Notes: generated by a model not told the origin, from the letters alone. DNA of 64,000 nucleotides from JACMNW01 sp963708425 (GCA_963708425.1 OY970206.1:1364001-1428000), one strand, 5' to 3'. Shown: positions 18,503 to 28,232, counted from the first letter of the stretch. Numbers and translations: made by a program.

Positions 18503-21049
18503 ATGTCGCGTTATGAACCCGGGGAAATAGAGCCGAAATGGCAAGCCGCCTGGGATAAAGCCGGCACTTTTATGGCCAAGCGCGATGCGACGAAGCCGAA
18601 GTATTACGTGCTGGAGATGTTTCCATACCCATCAGGGCGCATCCACATGGGGCATGTGCGCAACTATACCATGGGCGATGTGGTGGCGCGGTATAAGGGG
18701 TGCCAAGGGTTTTCGGTGCTGCATCCGATGGGGTGGGATGCGTTCGGGATGCCCGCGGAAAACGCCGCGATGGAACGCGGGGGGCATCCGAAGGAATGGA
18801 CCTACGGCAACATCGCGGAAATGCGCAAACAGATGAAGCCGCTGGGCCTGTCGATTGACTGGAGCCGCGAGTTTGCCACCTGTGACCCGGAGTATTACGG
18901 CCAACAGCAGAGCATGTTCATCGACATGATGGCGGCTGGGCTGGTGTACCGCAAGGCCGCCGTGGTGAACTGGGACCCGGTCGACATGACCGTTCTGGCC
19001 AATGAACAGGTGATTGACGGCAAGGGCTGGCGGTCCAACGCGCCAGTAGAACGGCGGGAACTGACGCAGTGGTTCTTCAAGATATCCGACTATTCGGCAG
19101 AATTGCTGTCGGCTTTGGATGGGTTGACCAACTGGCCCGACAAGGTGCGCCTGATGCAGGCGAACTGGATCGGCAAGTCGCGTGGCCTGCAGTTTGCGTT
19201 CACCACCACTGGCGCGCCGGATGGCTTTGACCGGCTGGAGGTTTATACGACACGGCCGGATACTTTGTTGGGGGCATCGTTTGCGGCGATTTCCCCCGAT
19301 CATTCGCTGGCCAAGCATCTGGAACGGCACGACCCGGCGGTGGCCGAGTTTATTGCCGAGTGCCGTCGGGGCGGGACCACCGAAGAAGCAATCGAAAAGG
19401 CCGAAAAGCTGGGGTTTGATACCGGCATTCGGGTGCTGCATCCGTTTGATACCTCGGTCGAGTTGCCAGTTTACATCGCGAATTTCGTGCTGATGGACTA
19501 TGGCACGGGCGCGATTTTCGGCTGCCCGGCGCATGACCAGCGGGATTTTGACTTTGCGTCGAAGTACGGGCTGCCAATTCCTGCCGTTTTTGTGGCGGTT
19601 GGTGCAGAAGATGGGCCGTTGACCGAAGCATTTACGCCGATGAAATCTGAACGCGTGCGCTATGTGCGTGGGTTTGCGGGTGATGAGGTTCAATCCGGCG
19701 ATGCTGCCGTGACTGCCGCAATCGAATTTTGCGAAGCTAAAGGCGTTGGTCGCGGCGTTACCAACTACCGGCTGCGCGACTGGGGCATTTCGCGGCAACG
19801 CTATTGGGGCTGCCCTATCCCGGTGATCCATTGCGCCACCTGCGGCGTGGTGCCCGAGGCGAAGGCGAACCTGCCAGTCAAGTTGCCCGATGATGTGACG
19901 TTTGATATTCCCGGCAATCCGCTGGACCGACATCCGACCTGGCGCAATTGCACTTGCCCGAAATGCGGGGCGGATGCGCGGCGGGAAACCGACACGATGG
20001 ATACGTTCGTCGATTCGTCCTGGTATTACGCGCGCTTCACCTCGCCGCATGCCAGCACGCCGACCAATGCGGAAGATGCGTCCTACTGGATGAACGTCGA
20101 TCAGTATATCGGCGGTGTCGAGCATGCGATTTTGCATCTGCTTTACAGCCGCTTTTTCGCGCGGGCGATGCACAAGACCGGGCATCTGCCTGCAACGGCG
20201 ATTGAGCCGTTCAATGCGTTGTTCACGCAAGGCATGGTGACGCATGAGATTTACCTGACCCGCGATGCAACTGGTCGGCCGATCTATCATCTGCCCGAAG
20301 AGGTAACAGATGGGAAGCTGGCGAATGGCGTGGCGGTGGATGTGATTCCGTCGGCCAAGATGTCAAAGTCAAAGAAGAACGTCGTCGATCCGATGAATAT
20401 CATCGCCGCGTTCGGGGCAGATACCGCGCGTTGGTTCGTGCTGTCTGACAGCCCACCCGAGCGCGATGTTGAATGGACTGCATCGGGCGCCGAGGCCACC
20501 TATAAGCACCTTGCCCGGGTTTGGGCGCTATGTTCGCGGATTGGCGAAATGCCTGCCGATCATGTGGGTGTCGATGATGCCGATCTGGCACGGGCAACGG
20601 CGCGCGCTGTGCACGATGTAACCGTGGGCATTGAAAGCTTTACCTTCAACAAGGCCATCGCGAAGCTGTACGAATTCACCAACATCCTGTCTCGCGCCAA
20701 TGGATCGACCACGGCGATGAAAGCCGGGATCCGTACGCTGGCACAGCTGATGTCGCCAATGACGCCGCATATTGCCGAATCGATCTGGGGTTATCAGGGC
20801 GGCACTGGTCTGGTGGCAAATGCGCCGTGGCCAAAGGCTGATGCGGCGCTGCTGGTGGATGATACCGTGATCTTGCCGATCCAGATTAACGGCAAGCGGC
20901 GGGCGGAAATCAGCGTGCCGAAAGATATGCCAGTGGCGGAGGTTGAATTGCTGGTGCTGGCGGATGAGACTGTGCGCAGGGTTTTGGGTGGGGTGCCGCC
21001 AAAGAAACTGATCGTTGTTCCGGGGCGGATTGTGAATGTCGTCATCTGA
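18503..21049 (+). CDS. leuS: Leucyl-tRNA synthetase
   Basis: An 848-residue class I synthetase charging tRNA-Leu. The HIGH motif appears as HMGHVRN (about 50), preceded by MFPYPSGRIH; the KMSKS motif is present as AKMSKSKKNVVDP (about 620). The CP1 editing domain lies in the first half with TRPDTLLGASF and YGTGAIFGCPAHDQRD. The anticodon-binding and C-terminal domains are complete. The start at 18503 (MSRYEPGEIEPKWQ) is the family norm. It is first in a leuS-lptE-holA operon, with overlapping junctions. Confidence 0.98.
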   Translation: MSRYEPGEIEPKWQAAWDKAGTFMAKRDATKPKYYVLEMFPYPSGRIHMGHVRNYTMGDVVARYKGCQGFSVLHPMGWDAFGMPAENAAMERGGHPKEWTYGNIAEMRKQMKPLGLSIDWSREFATCDPEYYGQQQSMFIDMMAAGLVYRKAAVVNWDPVDMTVLANEQVIDGKGWRSNAPVERRELTQWFFKISDYSAELLSALDGLTNWPDKVRLMQANWIGKSRGLQFAFTTTGAPDGFDRLEVYTTRPDTLLGASFAAISPDHSLAKHLERHDPAVAEFIAECRRGGTTEEAIEKAEKLGFDTGIRVLHPFDTSVELPVYIANFVLMDYGTGAIFGCPAHDQRDFDFASKYGLPIPAVFVAVGAEDGPLTEAFTPMKSERVRYVRGFAGDEVQSGDAAVTAAIEFCEAKGVGRGVTNYRLRDWGISRQRYWGCPIPVIHCATCGVVPEAKANLPVKLPDDVTFDIPGNPLDRHPTWRNCTCPKCGADARRETDTMDTFVDSSWYYARFTSPHASTPTNAEDASYWMNVDQYIGGVEHAILHLLYSRFFARAMHKTGHLPATAIEPFNALFTQGMVTHEIYLTRDATGRPIYHLPEEVTDGKLANGVAVDVIPSAKMSKSKKNVVDPMNIIAAFGADTARWFVLSDSPPERDVEWTASGAEATYKHLARVWALCSRIGEMPADHVGVDDADLARATARAVHDVTVGIESFTFNKAIAKLYEFTNILSRANGSTTAMKAGIRTLAQLMSPMTPHIAESIWGYQGGTGLVANAPWPKADAALLVDDTVILPIQINGKRRAEISVPKDMPVAEVELLVLADETVRRVLGGVPPKKLIVVPGRIVNVVI

Positions 21050-21533
21050 TCGCCGCACCTTCTTGCTGCTGATGGCTGCCATGCCAGTGGCGGGCTGCGG
21101 CTTTGCACCGGCCTATGGCACCGGTGGTGCCGCTGCCGGGCTGCAAGGGCGGATTCGGGTAGATGACCCATCCGACAAGAACGGCTTCGATCTGGTGCAG
21201 CGGCTGGAAGAACGCCTTAGCCGCCCCGAAGCGCCGCGTTATGCGCTGTCGCACAGCATCACGACGCAAGCGATTGGGGTTGGCATTACACCCGAAGGGG
21301 CCATTACGCGCTATAATCTGACTGGGTCAGTTACCTGGGGTCTGACGGATACGACAACTGGTGTTCGCCTGACGGGCGGCAAAGTGAACAGCTTTACCTC
21401 CTATTCCGCCACGGGGTCTACGGTGGCCGGGCTGGCTGCCGAACAGGACGCGGCCCTACGCCTGATGCGGATTTTGGCGGATCAGATCGTGACGCGCCTG
21501 ATTGCCACGTCGGGGCAGTGGGCAACGGCATGA
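21036..21533 (+). CDS. lptE: LPS assembly lipoprotein LptE
   Basis: The 165-residue precursor has an N-terminal RRTFLLLMAAMPVAGC lipoprotein signal (cysteine about 21), followed by GFAPAYG, a very common LptE start. LptE plugs the LptD barrel in the outer membrane and helps place lipopolysaccharide at the cell surface. The gene overlaps the leuS end by 14 bases and the holA start by four (ATGA), and this gene order is itself supporting evidence because sequence similarity in LptE is low. Confidence 0.88.
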   Translation: MSSSDRRTFLLLMAAMPVAGCGFAPAYGTGGAAAGLQGRIRVDDPSDKNGFDLVQRLEERLSRPEAPRYALSHSITTQAIGVGITPEGAITRYNLTGSVTWGLTDTTTGVRLTGGKVNSFTSYSATGSTVAGLAAEQDAALRLMRILADQIVTRLIATSGQWATA

Positions 21534-22549
21534 TTTTGCGCGGGGCCGAGGCGTCACGCTATTTTGCCAATCCTGATCCGTCGCGCGCTGGTCTGTTGAT
21601 CTTTGGTGCCGATCCGATGCGGGTGGCGATGAAGCGGGCCGAGGTTATTGCAGCCCTGATCGGCCCGGAAGGTGAAGGCGAAATGCGCCTGACCCGCATT
21701 CCGGCCTCTGATGTGCGCAAAGACCCGGCGCTTCTGCTGGACGCATTGAAGGCGCAGGGCTTTTTCCCTGGCCCGCGCGTGGCCTTGCTGGAAGATGCCG
21801 CCGATGCGTTAACGCCGCTGGTGGAGGCGACACTGAAAGACTGGCGTCCCGGTGATGCACAACTGATCGTGACGGCGGGCGGGCTTACGGGCAAATCGAC
21901 GCTGAAAAAGCTGTTCGAGACGCGGCCCGATGTCTACTGCGCCGGCCTCTATGACGATCCGCCAACGCGGGAGGAAATTGAGGCTTCTCTGAAAAAGGCG
22001 GGTCTTACGGCGATAGATCGCGATGCCATGACCGATTTGAATACGCTTGCACGGGCGATTGACCCCGGCGATTTTCGCCAGACTTTGGAAAAGATCGCGC
22101 TGTACAAATGGGGCGATCCTTCGCCGCTGACCCCTGCCGAAGTTGCCACCCTCGCGCCTGCAACGATCGAGGCGGAACTGGATGATCTGCTGAACGCCGT
22201 TGCCGACGGGCGTGGAGCGGCCATTGGCCCGCTTTTGCGCCGATTGGAAGGCCAGGGCGTTACCGCCGTTGGTCTGTGCATCGGGGCATTGCGCCATTTC
22301 CGCACACTGCATTCTGCGTCGGCTGATCCCGGCGGTGCTGCTGCTGGCCTTGCCCGCGCCCGCCCACCGGTCTTTGGCCCGCGCCGCGATATCATGCTGC
22401 GGCAAGCCGCTGGTTGGGGTCAGCGCGCCTTGGAACAAGCATTGGCGCTGCTGGTGGAAACCGATCTGACGCTGCGATCCACCTCGCGCGCGCCGACGAT
22501 GGCGCTGATGGAACGGGCGCTGATCCGGCTTGCGATGATGCGAAGATAG
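21530..22549 (+). CDS. holA: DNA polymerase III delta subunit
   Basis: A 339-residue HolA, the clamp-loader subunit that opens the beta clamp. It shows the typical order of an N-terminal AAA+-like domain (LLIFGADPMRVAMKRAEVI, degenerate P-loop), a middle LIVTAGGLTGKSTLKKLFE segment and a helical C-terminal domain with GLCIGALRHFRTLH. The start at 21530 (MILRGAEASRYFANPD) overlaps the lptE stop as ATGA; an ATG at 21518 is less likely. Confidence 0.93.
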   Translation: MILRGAEASRYFANPDPSRAGLLIFGADPMRVAMKRAEVIAALIGPEGEGEMRLTRIPASDVRKDPALLLDALKAQGFFPGPRVALLEDAADALTPLVEATLKDWRPGDAQLIVTAGGLTGKSTLKKLFETRPDVYCAGLYDDPPTREEIEASLKKAGLTAIDRDAMTDLNTLARAIDPGDFRQTLEKIALYKWGDPSPLTPAEVATLAPATIEAELDDLLNAVADGRGAAIGPLLRRLEGQGVTAVGLCIGALRHFRTLHSASADPGGAAAGLARARPPVFGPRRDIMLRQAAGWGQRALEQALALLVETDLTLRSTSRAPTMALMERALIRLAMMRR

Positions 22550-22571
22550 ACCGCCCGGAAGGACAAAACCG

Positions 22572-23003
22572 ATGCAAGCCTACGCCGATCTGCACCATGC
22601 CTGCGCCGCCCTTGGCACTATTTTGTTTACCGTCACCGTGCTCGACCCCGCAAAAGATTTATGCTGGCGCGCCTATACTTCGCATCCGGCCGACTACCCG
22701 GTTCAGGGCACCAAAGCACTGACCCATGACGCGTGGCACGACCAAGTGATCACCCGGCGCGAAACCTTCGTTGCCAACACCCCCGCTGCGTTTGAAAAGG
22801 TGTTCTTCGATCATGCCCTGATCACGTCGCTTGGCCTCGGCTCTGCGGTGAACATCCCCGTCGCCAACGCATACGGCACAGTACTGGCGACCGTGAACCT
22901 GCTGGCCGAAGCGGGCCATTTCACCGATGCCAAACTTCTGAGCTATCAAGCGCTGGTGGCGGATCATCGGGCGGCGCTGCTTGCGGCCATCCAGACCAGT
23001 TGA
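22572..23003 (+). CDS. GAF domain protein
   Basis: A 143-residue protein made almost entirely of one GAF-like domain: LGTILFTVTVLDPAKDLCWRAYTS, then SLGLGSAVNIPVANAYGTVLATVNLLAE, which is a typical GAF core. GAF domains bind small ligands or mediate signalling; no output domain is attached. It has AAGGA seven bases upstream of the ATG, lies 22 bp after holA and 30 bp before the LysR gene, and may be co-transcribed with the latter. A role as ligand sensor for the adjacent polyamine system is a guess. Confidence 0.8.
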   Translation: MQAYADLHHACAALGTILFTVTVLDPAKDLCWRAYTSHPADYPVQGTKALTHDAWHDQVITRRETFVANTPAAFEKVFFDHALITSLGLGSAVNIPVANAYGTVLATVNLLAEAGHFTDAKLLSYQALVADHRAALLAAIQTS

Positions 23004-23033
23004 CAACCGCCGCGCCAGCCTGATCCTGCAGGC

Positions 23034-23936
23034 ATGGCTTTCACCCTGCGCCAGTTGCAATTCTTCGTCGCGGCGGCCGAGCAAGGGTCGGTTTCCGGGG
23101 CTGCCCGGGCGCTGTCTATTTCGCAGTCGTCAGTTACCGAAGCCATCCGCGCGCTGGAGGATGATTTGGGCGTTACCCTGTTTGACCGTCAGGCGCGGGG
23201 GATAGAGATTACGCACAAGGGCTCCGCCTTCTTGCGCCATGCGCGCCAGATTTTGGCCGATGTTGCCACGGCGCGGACGACATTCAAGGATGATGCCGAA
23301 ACCGCCACCGGAAAGCTGTCGCTTGGGGTGACCTCGCTGGTGGCGGGCTATGTGCTGTCGGACATCCTGTCGCGCTTTCGCCGCGCTTTCCCGCAGGTCG
23401 AGTTGAACGTCATCGAGGATAACGGCGAATACCTGCAGCATCTGCTGATCGGCGGCGAATTGGACGTGGCGGTTCTGTTAACGTCATCGGTCAAAGACAG
23501 AATGGCGCTGCATGTGGAAACGCTGCTGGTGTCACCGTATCGGCTGTGGCTACCGTTGGCGCATCCGCTGGCCCAGCAAGAGGCGATTGCGCTGGATGAA
23601 TTGGCGGGTCAGCCGCTGATCCAGCTGATGGTGGACGAGATCGAGGAAAGCACCCGCAGCCTGATGGCGGCCTTGGCAGTAAAACCGCATATCGCGTTTC
23701 GCACGAGGTCAGTCGAGGCGGTTCGGTCCTTGGTGGCTACGGGGGCGGGTCTGGCGATTTTACCATCGTTGGTCTACCGGCCCTGGTCGCTGGAAGGCGA
23801 CCGCATCGAAATTCGCGATGTGTCAGGCGATTTACCGTCTGTTCAAGTTGGGCTGGCGTGGCGACGCGGCGCGCCTTTGGCCCCGCCAGCGCTCAATTTT
23901 GTCCGTTCGGCGCAGTCGGCGATTTCGTCGCGTTGA
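23034..23936 (+). CDS. LysR-family transcriptional regulator
   Basis: A 300-residue LTTR. The N-terminal helix-turn-helix (about 1-60) reads FTLRQLQFFVAAAEQGSVSG and SQSSVTEAIRALEDDLGVTLF. The C-terminal periplasmic-binding-like domain (about 90-295) would bind a small inducer. It precedes the polyamine-type transport operon on the same strand with a ~200-bp gap, and is the likely regulator of that operon, though LTTRs usually act on divergent genes. Confidence 0.92.
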   Translation: MAFTLRQLQFFVAAAEQGSVSGAARALSISQSSVTEAIRALEDDLGVTLFDRQARGIEITHKGSAFLRHARQILADVATARTTFKDDAETATGKLSLGVTSLVAGYVLSDILSRFRRAFPQVELNVIEDNGEYLQHLLIGGELDVAVLLTSSVKDRMALHVETLLVSPYRLWLPLAHPLAQQEAIALDELAGQPLIQLMVDEIEESTRSLMAALAVKPHIAFRTRSVEAVRSLVATGAGLAILPSLVYRPWSLEGDRIEIRDVSGDLPSVQVGLAWRRGAPLAPPALNFVRSAQSAISSR

Positions 23937-24134
23937 AGCGGCTTCCTTTTCGCAAAAATACTCTTGCCTAAGTCCGACGGCGCAACACTCGCAATCCTTG
24001 GAAGCCATCGGAAAAACAGATACGACCCTTCTGCGTTTTGATATTGCGAAACTCCGGCACTCGCATACGCTACCTGTAAGTCCGGAAAACCGGCGGCCTC
24101 GCTATTGCGCGGGGCGTATTTCAGGGAGACGATT

Positions 24135-25289
24135 ATGAAAACATTGAAACTGATGGGCACATCGGCGCTTGCTCTTGTGATCGGCCTATCCCCGTCACTG
24201 GCACAGATGACCGAGGTTGGTGCTTCGGAAGGTCAGGTCAATATTGTGGCTTGGGCGGGCTATATCGAACGCGGCGAAACCGACAAGGCATTTGACTGGG
24301 TGACCAAGTTCGAGGCGGACTCGGGTTGTAAGGTCAACGTCAAGACCGCCAATACATCGGACGAAATGGTCGCCCTGATGAACGAGGGTGGCTTTGATCT
24401 GGTCACCGCCTCGGGTGATGCCTCGCTGCGGCTGATCGCGGGCAAGCGCGTACAGCCAGTCAATGTTGATCTGATCCCGTCCTGGGCGACGGTCGATGAC
24501 CGCCTGAAAGACGCGGCCTGGCATACCGTTGATGGCGTGCATTACGGTGTGCCCTACATGTCGGGTTCAAACGTGCTGCTTTATAACACCGAGGTTTTTG
24601 GTGACACGCCGCCAACCTCGTGGAGTGTCGTGTTTGAGGAGCAAACACTTCCCGACGGAAAATCCAACAAGGGCCGCGTTCAGGCCTATGATGGGCCAAT
24701 TCACATCGCTGACGCAGCGCTTTATCTGATGACGCACAAGCCGGAACTTGGGATCACCAGCCCGTACGAACTGAACGAAGACCAATACAAAGCCGCCCTT
24801 GATCTGCTGCGCCAGCAACGCCAGTTGGTCGCGCGGTATTGGCATGATGCCTTCATCCAGATTGACGACTTTACGAATGAAGGTATTGCGGCTTCCGGCT
24901 CGTGGGAATTCATGGCAAATGTCTTGCAGGGGTCGGGCCAGAAAGTTGACTCCGTCATCCCGGTCGAAGGGGTCACTGGCTGGGCCGATACGTCGATGAT
25001 TGCGGCAGATGCCACCAATCTGAACTGCGCCTACAAGTGGATCGAACATTCCCTATCGTCAAACCTGCAATCGGACCTTTCAGTTTGGTTCGGTGGCATC
25101 CCGGTTGTCCCGGCGGCCTGTTCGAACGCATCGGGCATGCAAACCCCTGAAGGATGCGTTGGCAACCAAAGCGAAAACTTCGACAAAATCCGGTTCTGGA
25201 CCACGCCGACCAGCAAATGCGCCCAAGGCGAGTGCGTGCCCTACTATCGCTGGGTGTCCGATTACATCGGCGTTATTGGCGGGCGGTAA
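24135..25289 (+). CDS. Polyamine-type ABC transporter substrate-binding protein
   Basis: A 384-residue PotF/PotD-like periplasmic binding protein with signal peptide (MKTLKLMGTSALALVIG...SLAQ). Hallmarks are VNIVAWAGYIERGE near the mature N-terminus, TANTSDEMVALMNEGGFDLV, and the C-terminal PYYRWVSDYIGVIGG. It should bind putrescine, spermidine or a similar amine. GGGAGA lies before the ATG at 24135. It is followed by a hairpin repeat, then the ATPase, two permeases and an aldehyde dehydrogenase, making a complete importer operon. The repeat after this gene may stabilise its mRNA so that more binding protein is made. Confidence 0.9.
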   Translation: MKTLKLMGTSALALVIGLSPSLAQMTEVGASEGQVNIVAWAGYIERGETDKAFDWVTKFEADSGCKVNVKTANTSDEMVALMNEGGFDLVTASGDASLRLIAGKRVQPVNVDLIPSWATVDDRLKDAAWHTVDGVHYGVPYMSGSNVLLYNTEVFGDTPPTSWSVVFEEQTLPDGKSNKGRVQAYDGPIHIADAALYLMTHKPELGITSPYELNEDQYKAALDLLRQQRQLVARYWHDAFIQIDDFTNEGIAASGSWEFMANVLQGSGQKVDSVIPVEGVTGWADTSMIAADATNLNCAYKWIEHSLSSNLQSDLSVWFGGIPVVPAACSNASGMQTPEGCVGNQSENFDKIRFWTTPTSKCAQGECVPYYRWVSDYIGVIGGR

Positions 25290-25300
25290 CACCACGTCGT

Positions 25301-25367
25301 AGGGTGCGCATTCATTGCGCACCTTTTTCCCCTTGAACCGGTGCGGTGCGCAATGAATGCGCACCCT
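25301..25367. repeat. Long perfect inverted repeat (REP-like element)
   Basis: Two 23-bp arms (25301-25323 and 25345-25367) are exact inverted copies separated by 21 bp. Each arm also folds alone: GGTGCGCA, five bases, TGCGCACC. The left arm is preceded by GT, giving GTAGGG before the hairpin. It lies between the binding protein and ATPase genes. A related GTAGGGCGG...CCGCC element is found on the minus strand at 26406-26427. Confidence 0.8.
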
Positions 25368-25389
25368 GCGGTTATTGCTGGACAATCTC

Positions 25390-26385
25390 ATGACTCCCGC
25401 CGTCGAATTCCAAGCCGTTTCCCGCCATTTCGGCAGCGTACATGCCGTGGACGGCGTTGATCTGACCATTGCGGAAGGGTCGTTCTTTGCCATGCTGGGG
25501 CCGTCTGGGTCTGGCAAAACCACCTGCCTGCGGCTGATCTCGGGGTTTGAAAAACCAACGAGCGGCGTGATCCGCATCTTCAGCGACGATGTTTCAAACA
25601 CCCCGCCGCATCTGCGCAACGTCAACACCGTGTTCCAGGATTACGCGCTGTTTCCGCATATGAACGTGCGCGATAACGTGGCCTACGGATTGATGGTCAA
25701 AGGCGTTTCGCGCAGCCAGCGTTATGCAAAAGCCGATGAAATGCTGGCTTTGGTCAAGCTTGATGATTACGGCAACCGCAAGCCATCGCAACTTTCCGGC
25801 GGGCAACGCCAGCGCGTCGCTTTGGCGCGGGCCTTGGTCAATGAACCCCGCGTTTTGTTGCTGGACGAACCGCTTGGCGCGCTGGATCTTAAACTGCGCG
25901 AGGCGATGCAGGACGAGTTGAAAACCCTGCAACAGCGGCTCGGTATCACCTTCGTTTTCGTCACCCATGATCAGGGTGAGGCGCTGTCGATGGCCGACAG
26001 CCTTGCTGTGTTCAATGACGGCAAGATCGCGCAAATCGGCACCCCGGCAGAGGTTTACGCCAAACCGCGCACAAGGTTTGTCGCCGATTTTGTCGGGTCA
26101 TCGAACGTGCTGCCGCCGGAAGTAACCCGCAGCCTTGGCGGCCCGGCCCAGTGGTCCAGTCTGCGCCCCGAAGCTTTGCACATATCGGAAGCCGGTGGTG
26201 CGCTGTTATCGGGGCCCGTCACCGGCCTGCGTTATCTTGGTGCCGGCAGCCGCATTACCATCGCTGCCCCCGGTGGGGCCGAAGTGTCGGCGCTGATCCC
26301 GGCGGGCCAAGCGGTGCCAGAGGCTGGCCAGACGGTTGGCCTGACCTTTGATCCCGAAGCGCTGCATGTGATGGACGGTGCATGA
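25390..26385 (+). CDS. Polyamine-type ABC transporter ATP-binding protein
   Basis: A 331-residue PotA/PotG-like ATPase. Walker A is GPSGSGKTTCLRLI (about 38), the Q-loop region is VFQDYALFPHMNVRDNVAYG, the signature is LSGGQRQRVALARALV (about 135), and Walker B is LLLDEPLGALDLKLRE. The C-terminal ~90 residues (from about 240) form the TOBE-type regulatory domain. The start at 25390 (MTPAVEFQ) is used; the frame extends to 25357 inside the inverted repeat, which is unlikely to be translated. Confidence 0.93.
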   Translation: MTPAVEFQAVSRHFGSVHAVDGVDLTIAEGSFFAMLGPSGSGKTTCLRLISGFEKPTSGVIRIFSDDVSNTPPHLRNVNTVFQDYALFPHMNVRDNVAYGLMVKGVSRSQRYAKADEMLALVKLDDYGNRKPSQLSGGQRQRVALARALVNEPRVLLLDEPLGALDLKLREAMQDELKTLQQRLGITFVFVTHDQGEALSMADSLAVFNDGKIAQIGTPAEVYAKPRTRFVADFVGSSNVLPPEVTRSLGGPAQWSSLRPEALHISEAGGALLSGPVTGLRYLGAGSRITIAAPGGAEVSALIPAGQAVPEAGQTVGLTFDPEALHVMDGA

Positions 26386-26405
26386 TGGGGCGTTGCGTCA
26401 CTGAT

Positions 26406-26427
26406 GGCGGAGTGACCCCCGCCCTAC
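26406..26427 (-). repeat. Short GTAGGG hairpin element
   Basis: On the minus strand this reads GTAGGGCGGGGGTCACTCCG and ends in CC; the GGCGG/CCGCC arms flank a 8-base loop. It lies in the 100-bp gap between the ATPase and first permease genes and resembles the arm structure of the element at 25301-25367. Confidence 0.45.
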
Positions 26428-26485
26428 AAGAACAGTGCCCGCGGAACACCGCAGGGCGCGGTTTACCCCGCCGCGTCACCGGACC

Positions 26486-27433
26486 ATGCCAATGACCGCC
26501 ACCCCTGCCATCATGCCCGAACGCGGGCTGGCTGATCGGTTGACCGGCCTGTTCTGGCGCAGGCCGAACGTGTTGCTGGCGCTGCTGATCGCACCGCCGC
26601 TGTTGTGGCTGGGCATCGTCTATGTCGGGTCATTGGTCGCGCTGCTGCTGCAAAGCTTCTATTCCATCGACGAATTTTCCGGCCTCGTAGTGCCCGAATT
26701 CACCTTGAAAACCTATGCCGAACTGTTCCGGCCGCAAAACTTTGACATCATCTGGCGCACGCTTTTGATGTCTGCCGTGGTCACTCTTGCCTCCGCGATC
26801 ATCGCGTTTCCGATCGCCTATTTCGCCGCCCGCTACGCCAAAGGCCGTTGGAAAGCGGTGTTTTATCTGGGCGTCATGCTGCCGCTTTGGTCCAGCTATC
26901 TGGTCAAGGTTTACGCGTGGAAACTGATCCTCGCCAAAGAGGGTATCATCACCTGGGCCGCCGAAAGCCTTGGCCTTGGGGCCGTGTTGAACGCCATTCT
27001 TGCCACCCCGGTGATTGGCGGCAATTCGCTGTCCACTTCGTACATCGGTACCTTCATCGTCTTCGTCTATGTCTGGCTGCCGTTCATGATATTGCCGATG
27101 CAGGCTTCGCTGGAACGGGTGCCCACCTCAATGCTGGAAGCCTCGGCAGACTTGGGTGCCACCCGCGCGCAGACCTTCCGCACAGTGGTTCTGCCCCTCG
27201 CCCTGCCCGGGGTTATCGCGGGGTCGATCTTCACCTTCTCGCTGACCATGGGCGATTACATCATCCCACAAATCGTAGGCACTTCCGCCCGTTTCATTGG
27301 CTTGGCCGTCTACCAGCAGCAAGGCACTGCGGGTAACTTGCCACTGGCCGCCGCCTTTGCCGTGGTGCCAATTGTCATCATGCTGGTCTATCTTAGTGCG
27401 GCCAAACGCGCGGGGGCCTTCGATGCCCTCTGA
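26486..27433 (+). CDS. Polyamine-type ABC transporter permease (PotB/H-like)
   Basis: A 315-residue inner-membrane permease with six predicted membrane segments and the cytoplasmic EAA coupling loop EASADLGATRAQTFRTVVLP (about 215-234). It pairs with the second permease, whose start overlaps this gene's end by 11 bases. Two close ATG codons (26486 and 26492) could start it and neither has a strong ribosome binding site; I use the first. Confidence 0.92.
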   Translation: MPMTATPAIMPERGLADRLTGLFWRRPNVLLALLIAPPLLWLGIVYVGSLVALLLQSFYSIDEFSGLVVPEFTLKTYAELFRPQNFDIIWRTLLMSAVVTLASAIIAFPIAYFAARYAKGRWKAVFYLGVMLPLWSSYLVKVYAWKLILAKEGIITWAAESLGLGAVLNAILATPVIGGNSLSTSYIGTFIVFVYVWLPFMILPMQASLERVPTSMLEASADLGATRAQTFRTVVLPLALPGVIAGSIFTFSLTMGDYIIPQIVGTSARFIGLAVYQQQGTAGNLPLAAAFAVVPIVIMLVYLSAAKRAGAFDAL

Positions 27434-28232
27434 AACCCGCGCGCCCCTTGGCCTGAAAATCGGCGCTATCGCTGGCCTTTTATTTCTGCACCTGCCGATC
27501 GTGCTGATCTTCCTTTACGCCTTCACAACCGAGGAACGCAGCTATCAATTCCCGCCCCCCGGCCTGACCACAAAATGGTTCGCCGTGGCGTGGAACCGTG
27601 CTGATATCTGGCCGCCGATGGTGCTGTCATTGCAAGTGGCTGCCGTTTCCACAGCCCTCGCCTTGATCCTTGGCACCCTTGTATCCGCCGCCATGGCCCG
27701 GACCAAATTCTTTGGCCGCGAACAGATATCGCTGCTGATTATCCTGCCAATCGCCTTGCCCGGCGTCATCACCGGCATGTCGCTGCGGTCTGCCTTCTCG
27801 ATCATGGATATCCCGTTTTCCACCCTGACCATCATCCTCGGGCACGCCACCTTCTGCATCGTCATCGTCTATAACAACGCCGTCGCCCGGTTTCGCCGGC
27901 TGTCGGGTGGCGTGATGGAGGCATCTGCCGATCTCGGCGCCAACGCCTTCCAGACGTTTCGCTATATCCTGCTGCCCAACCTTGGCTCGGCCCTGCTGGC
28001 AGGCGGCATGCTGGCCTTTGCGCTATCGTTCGACGAAGTGATCGTCACCACTTTCACCGCAGGCCAGCAATCGACCCTGCCGATCTGGATGCTGCAAGAG
28101 CTGGTGCGCCCGCGCCAACGCCCGGTCACCAATGTGGTGGCAATCGTGGTGTTCGCGGCCACCGTCATCCCTATTCTTATCGCCTATTACGTCACGCGCG
28201 GCGGGTCCGAAACCGCAGGCGCAGGTAAATAA
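27423..28232 (+). CDS. Polyamine-type ABC transporter permease (PotC/I-like)
   Basis: A 269-residue permease with about six membrane segments and the EAA loop EASADLGANAFQTFRYILLP (about 163-182). The N-terminal segment GLLFLHLPIVLIFLYAFTTE is typical of PotC and PotI proteins. The ATG overlaps the upstream permease gene, so the two halves of the channel are translationally coupled. Confidence 0.92.
   Translation: MPSETRAPLGLKIGAIAGLLFLHLPIVLIFLYAFTTEERSYQFPPPGLTTKWFAVAWNRADIWPPMVLSLQVAAVSTALALILGTLVSAAMARTKFFGREQISLLIILPIALPGVITGMSLRSAFSIMDIPFSTLTIILGHATFCIVIVYNNAVARFRRLSGGVMEASADLGANAFQTFRYILLPNLGSALLAGGMLAFALSFDEVIVTTFTAGQQSTLPIWMLQELVRPRQRPVTNVVAIVVFAATVIPILIAYYVTRGGSETAGAGK

Noticed and set aside
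18632..20290. 552-codon open frame opposite leuS
   Set aside because: It is antisense to unmistakable LeuS motifs, and its translation is rich in Arg, His, Gln and Pro with no domain pattern.
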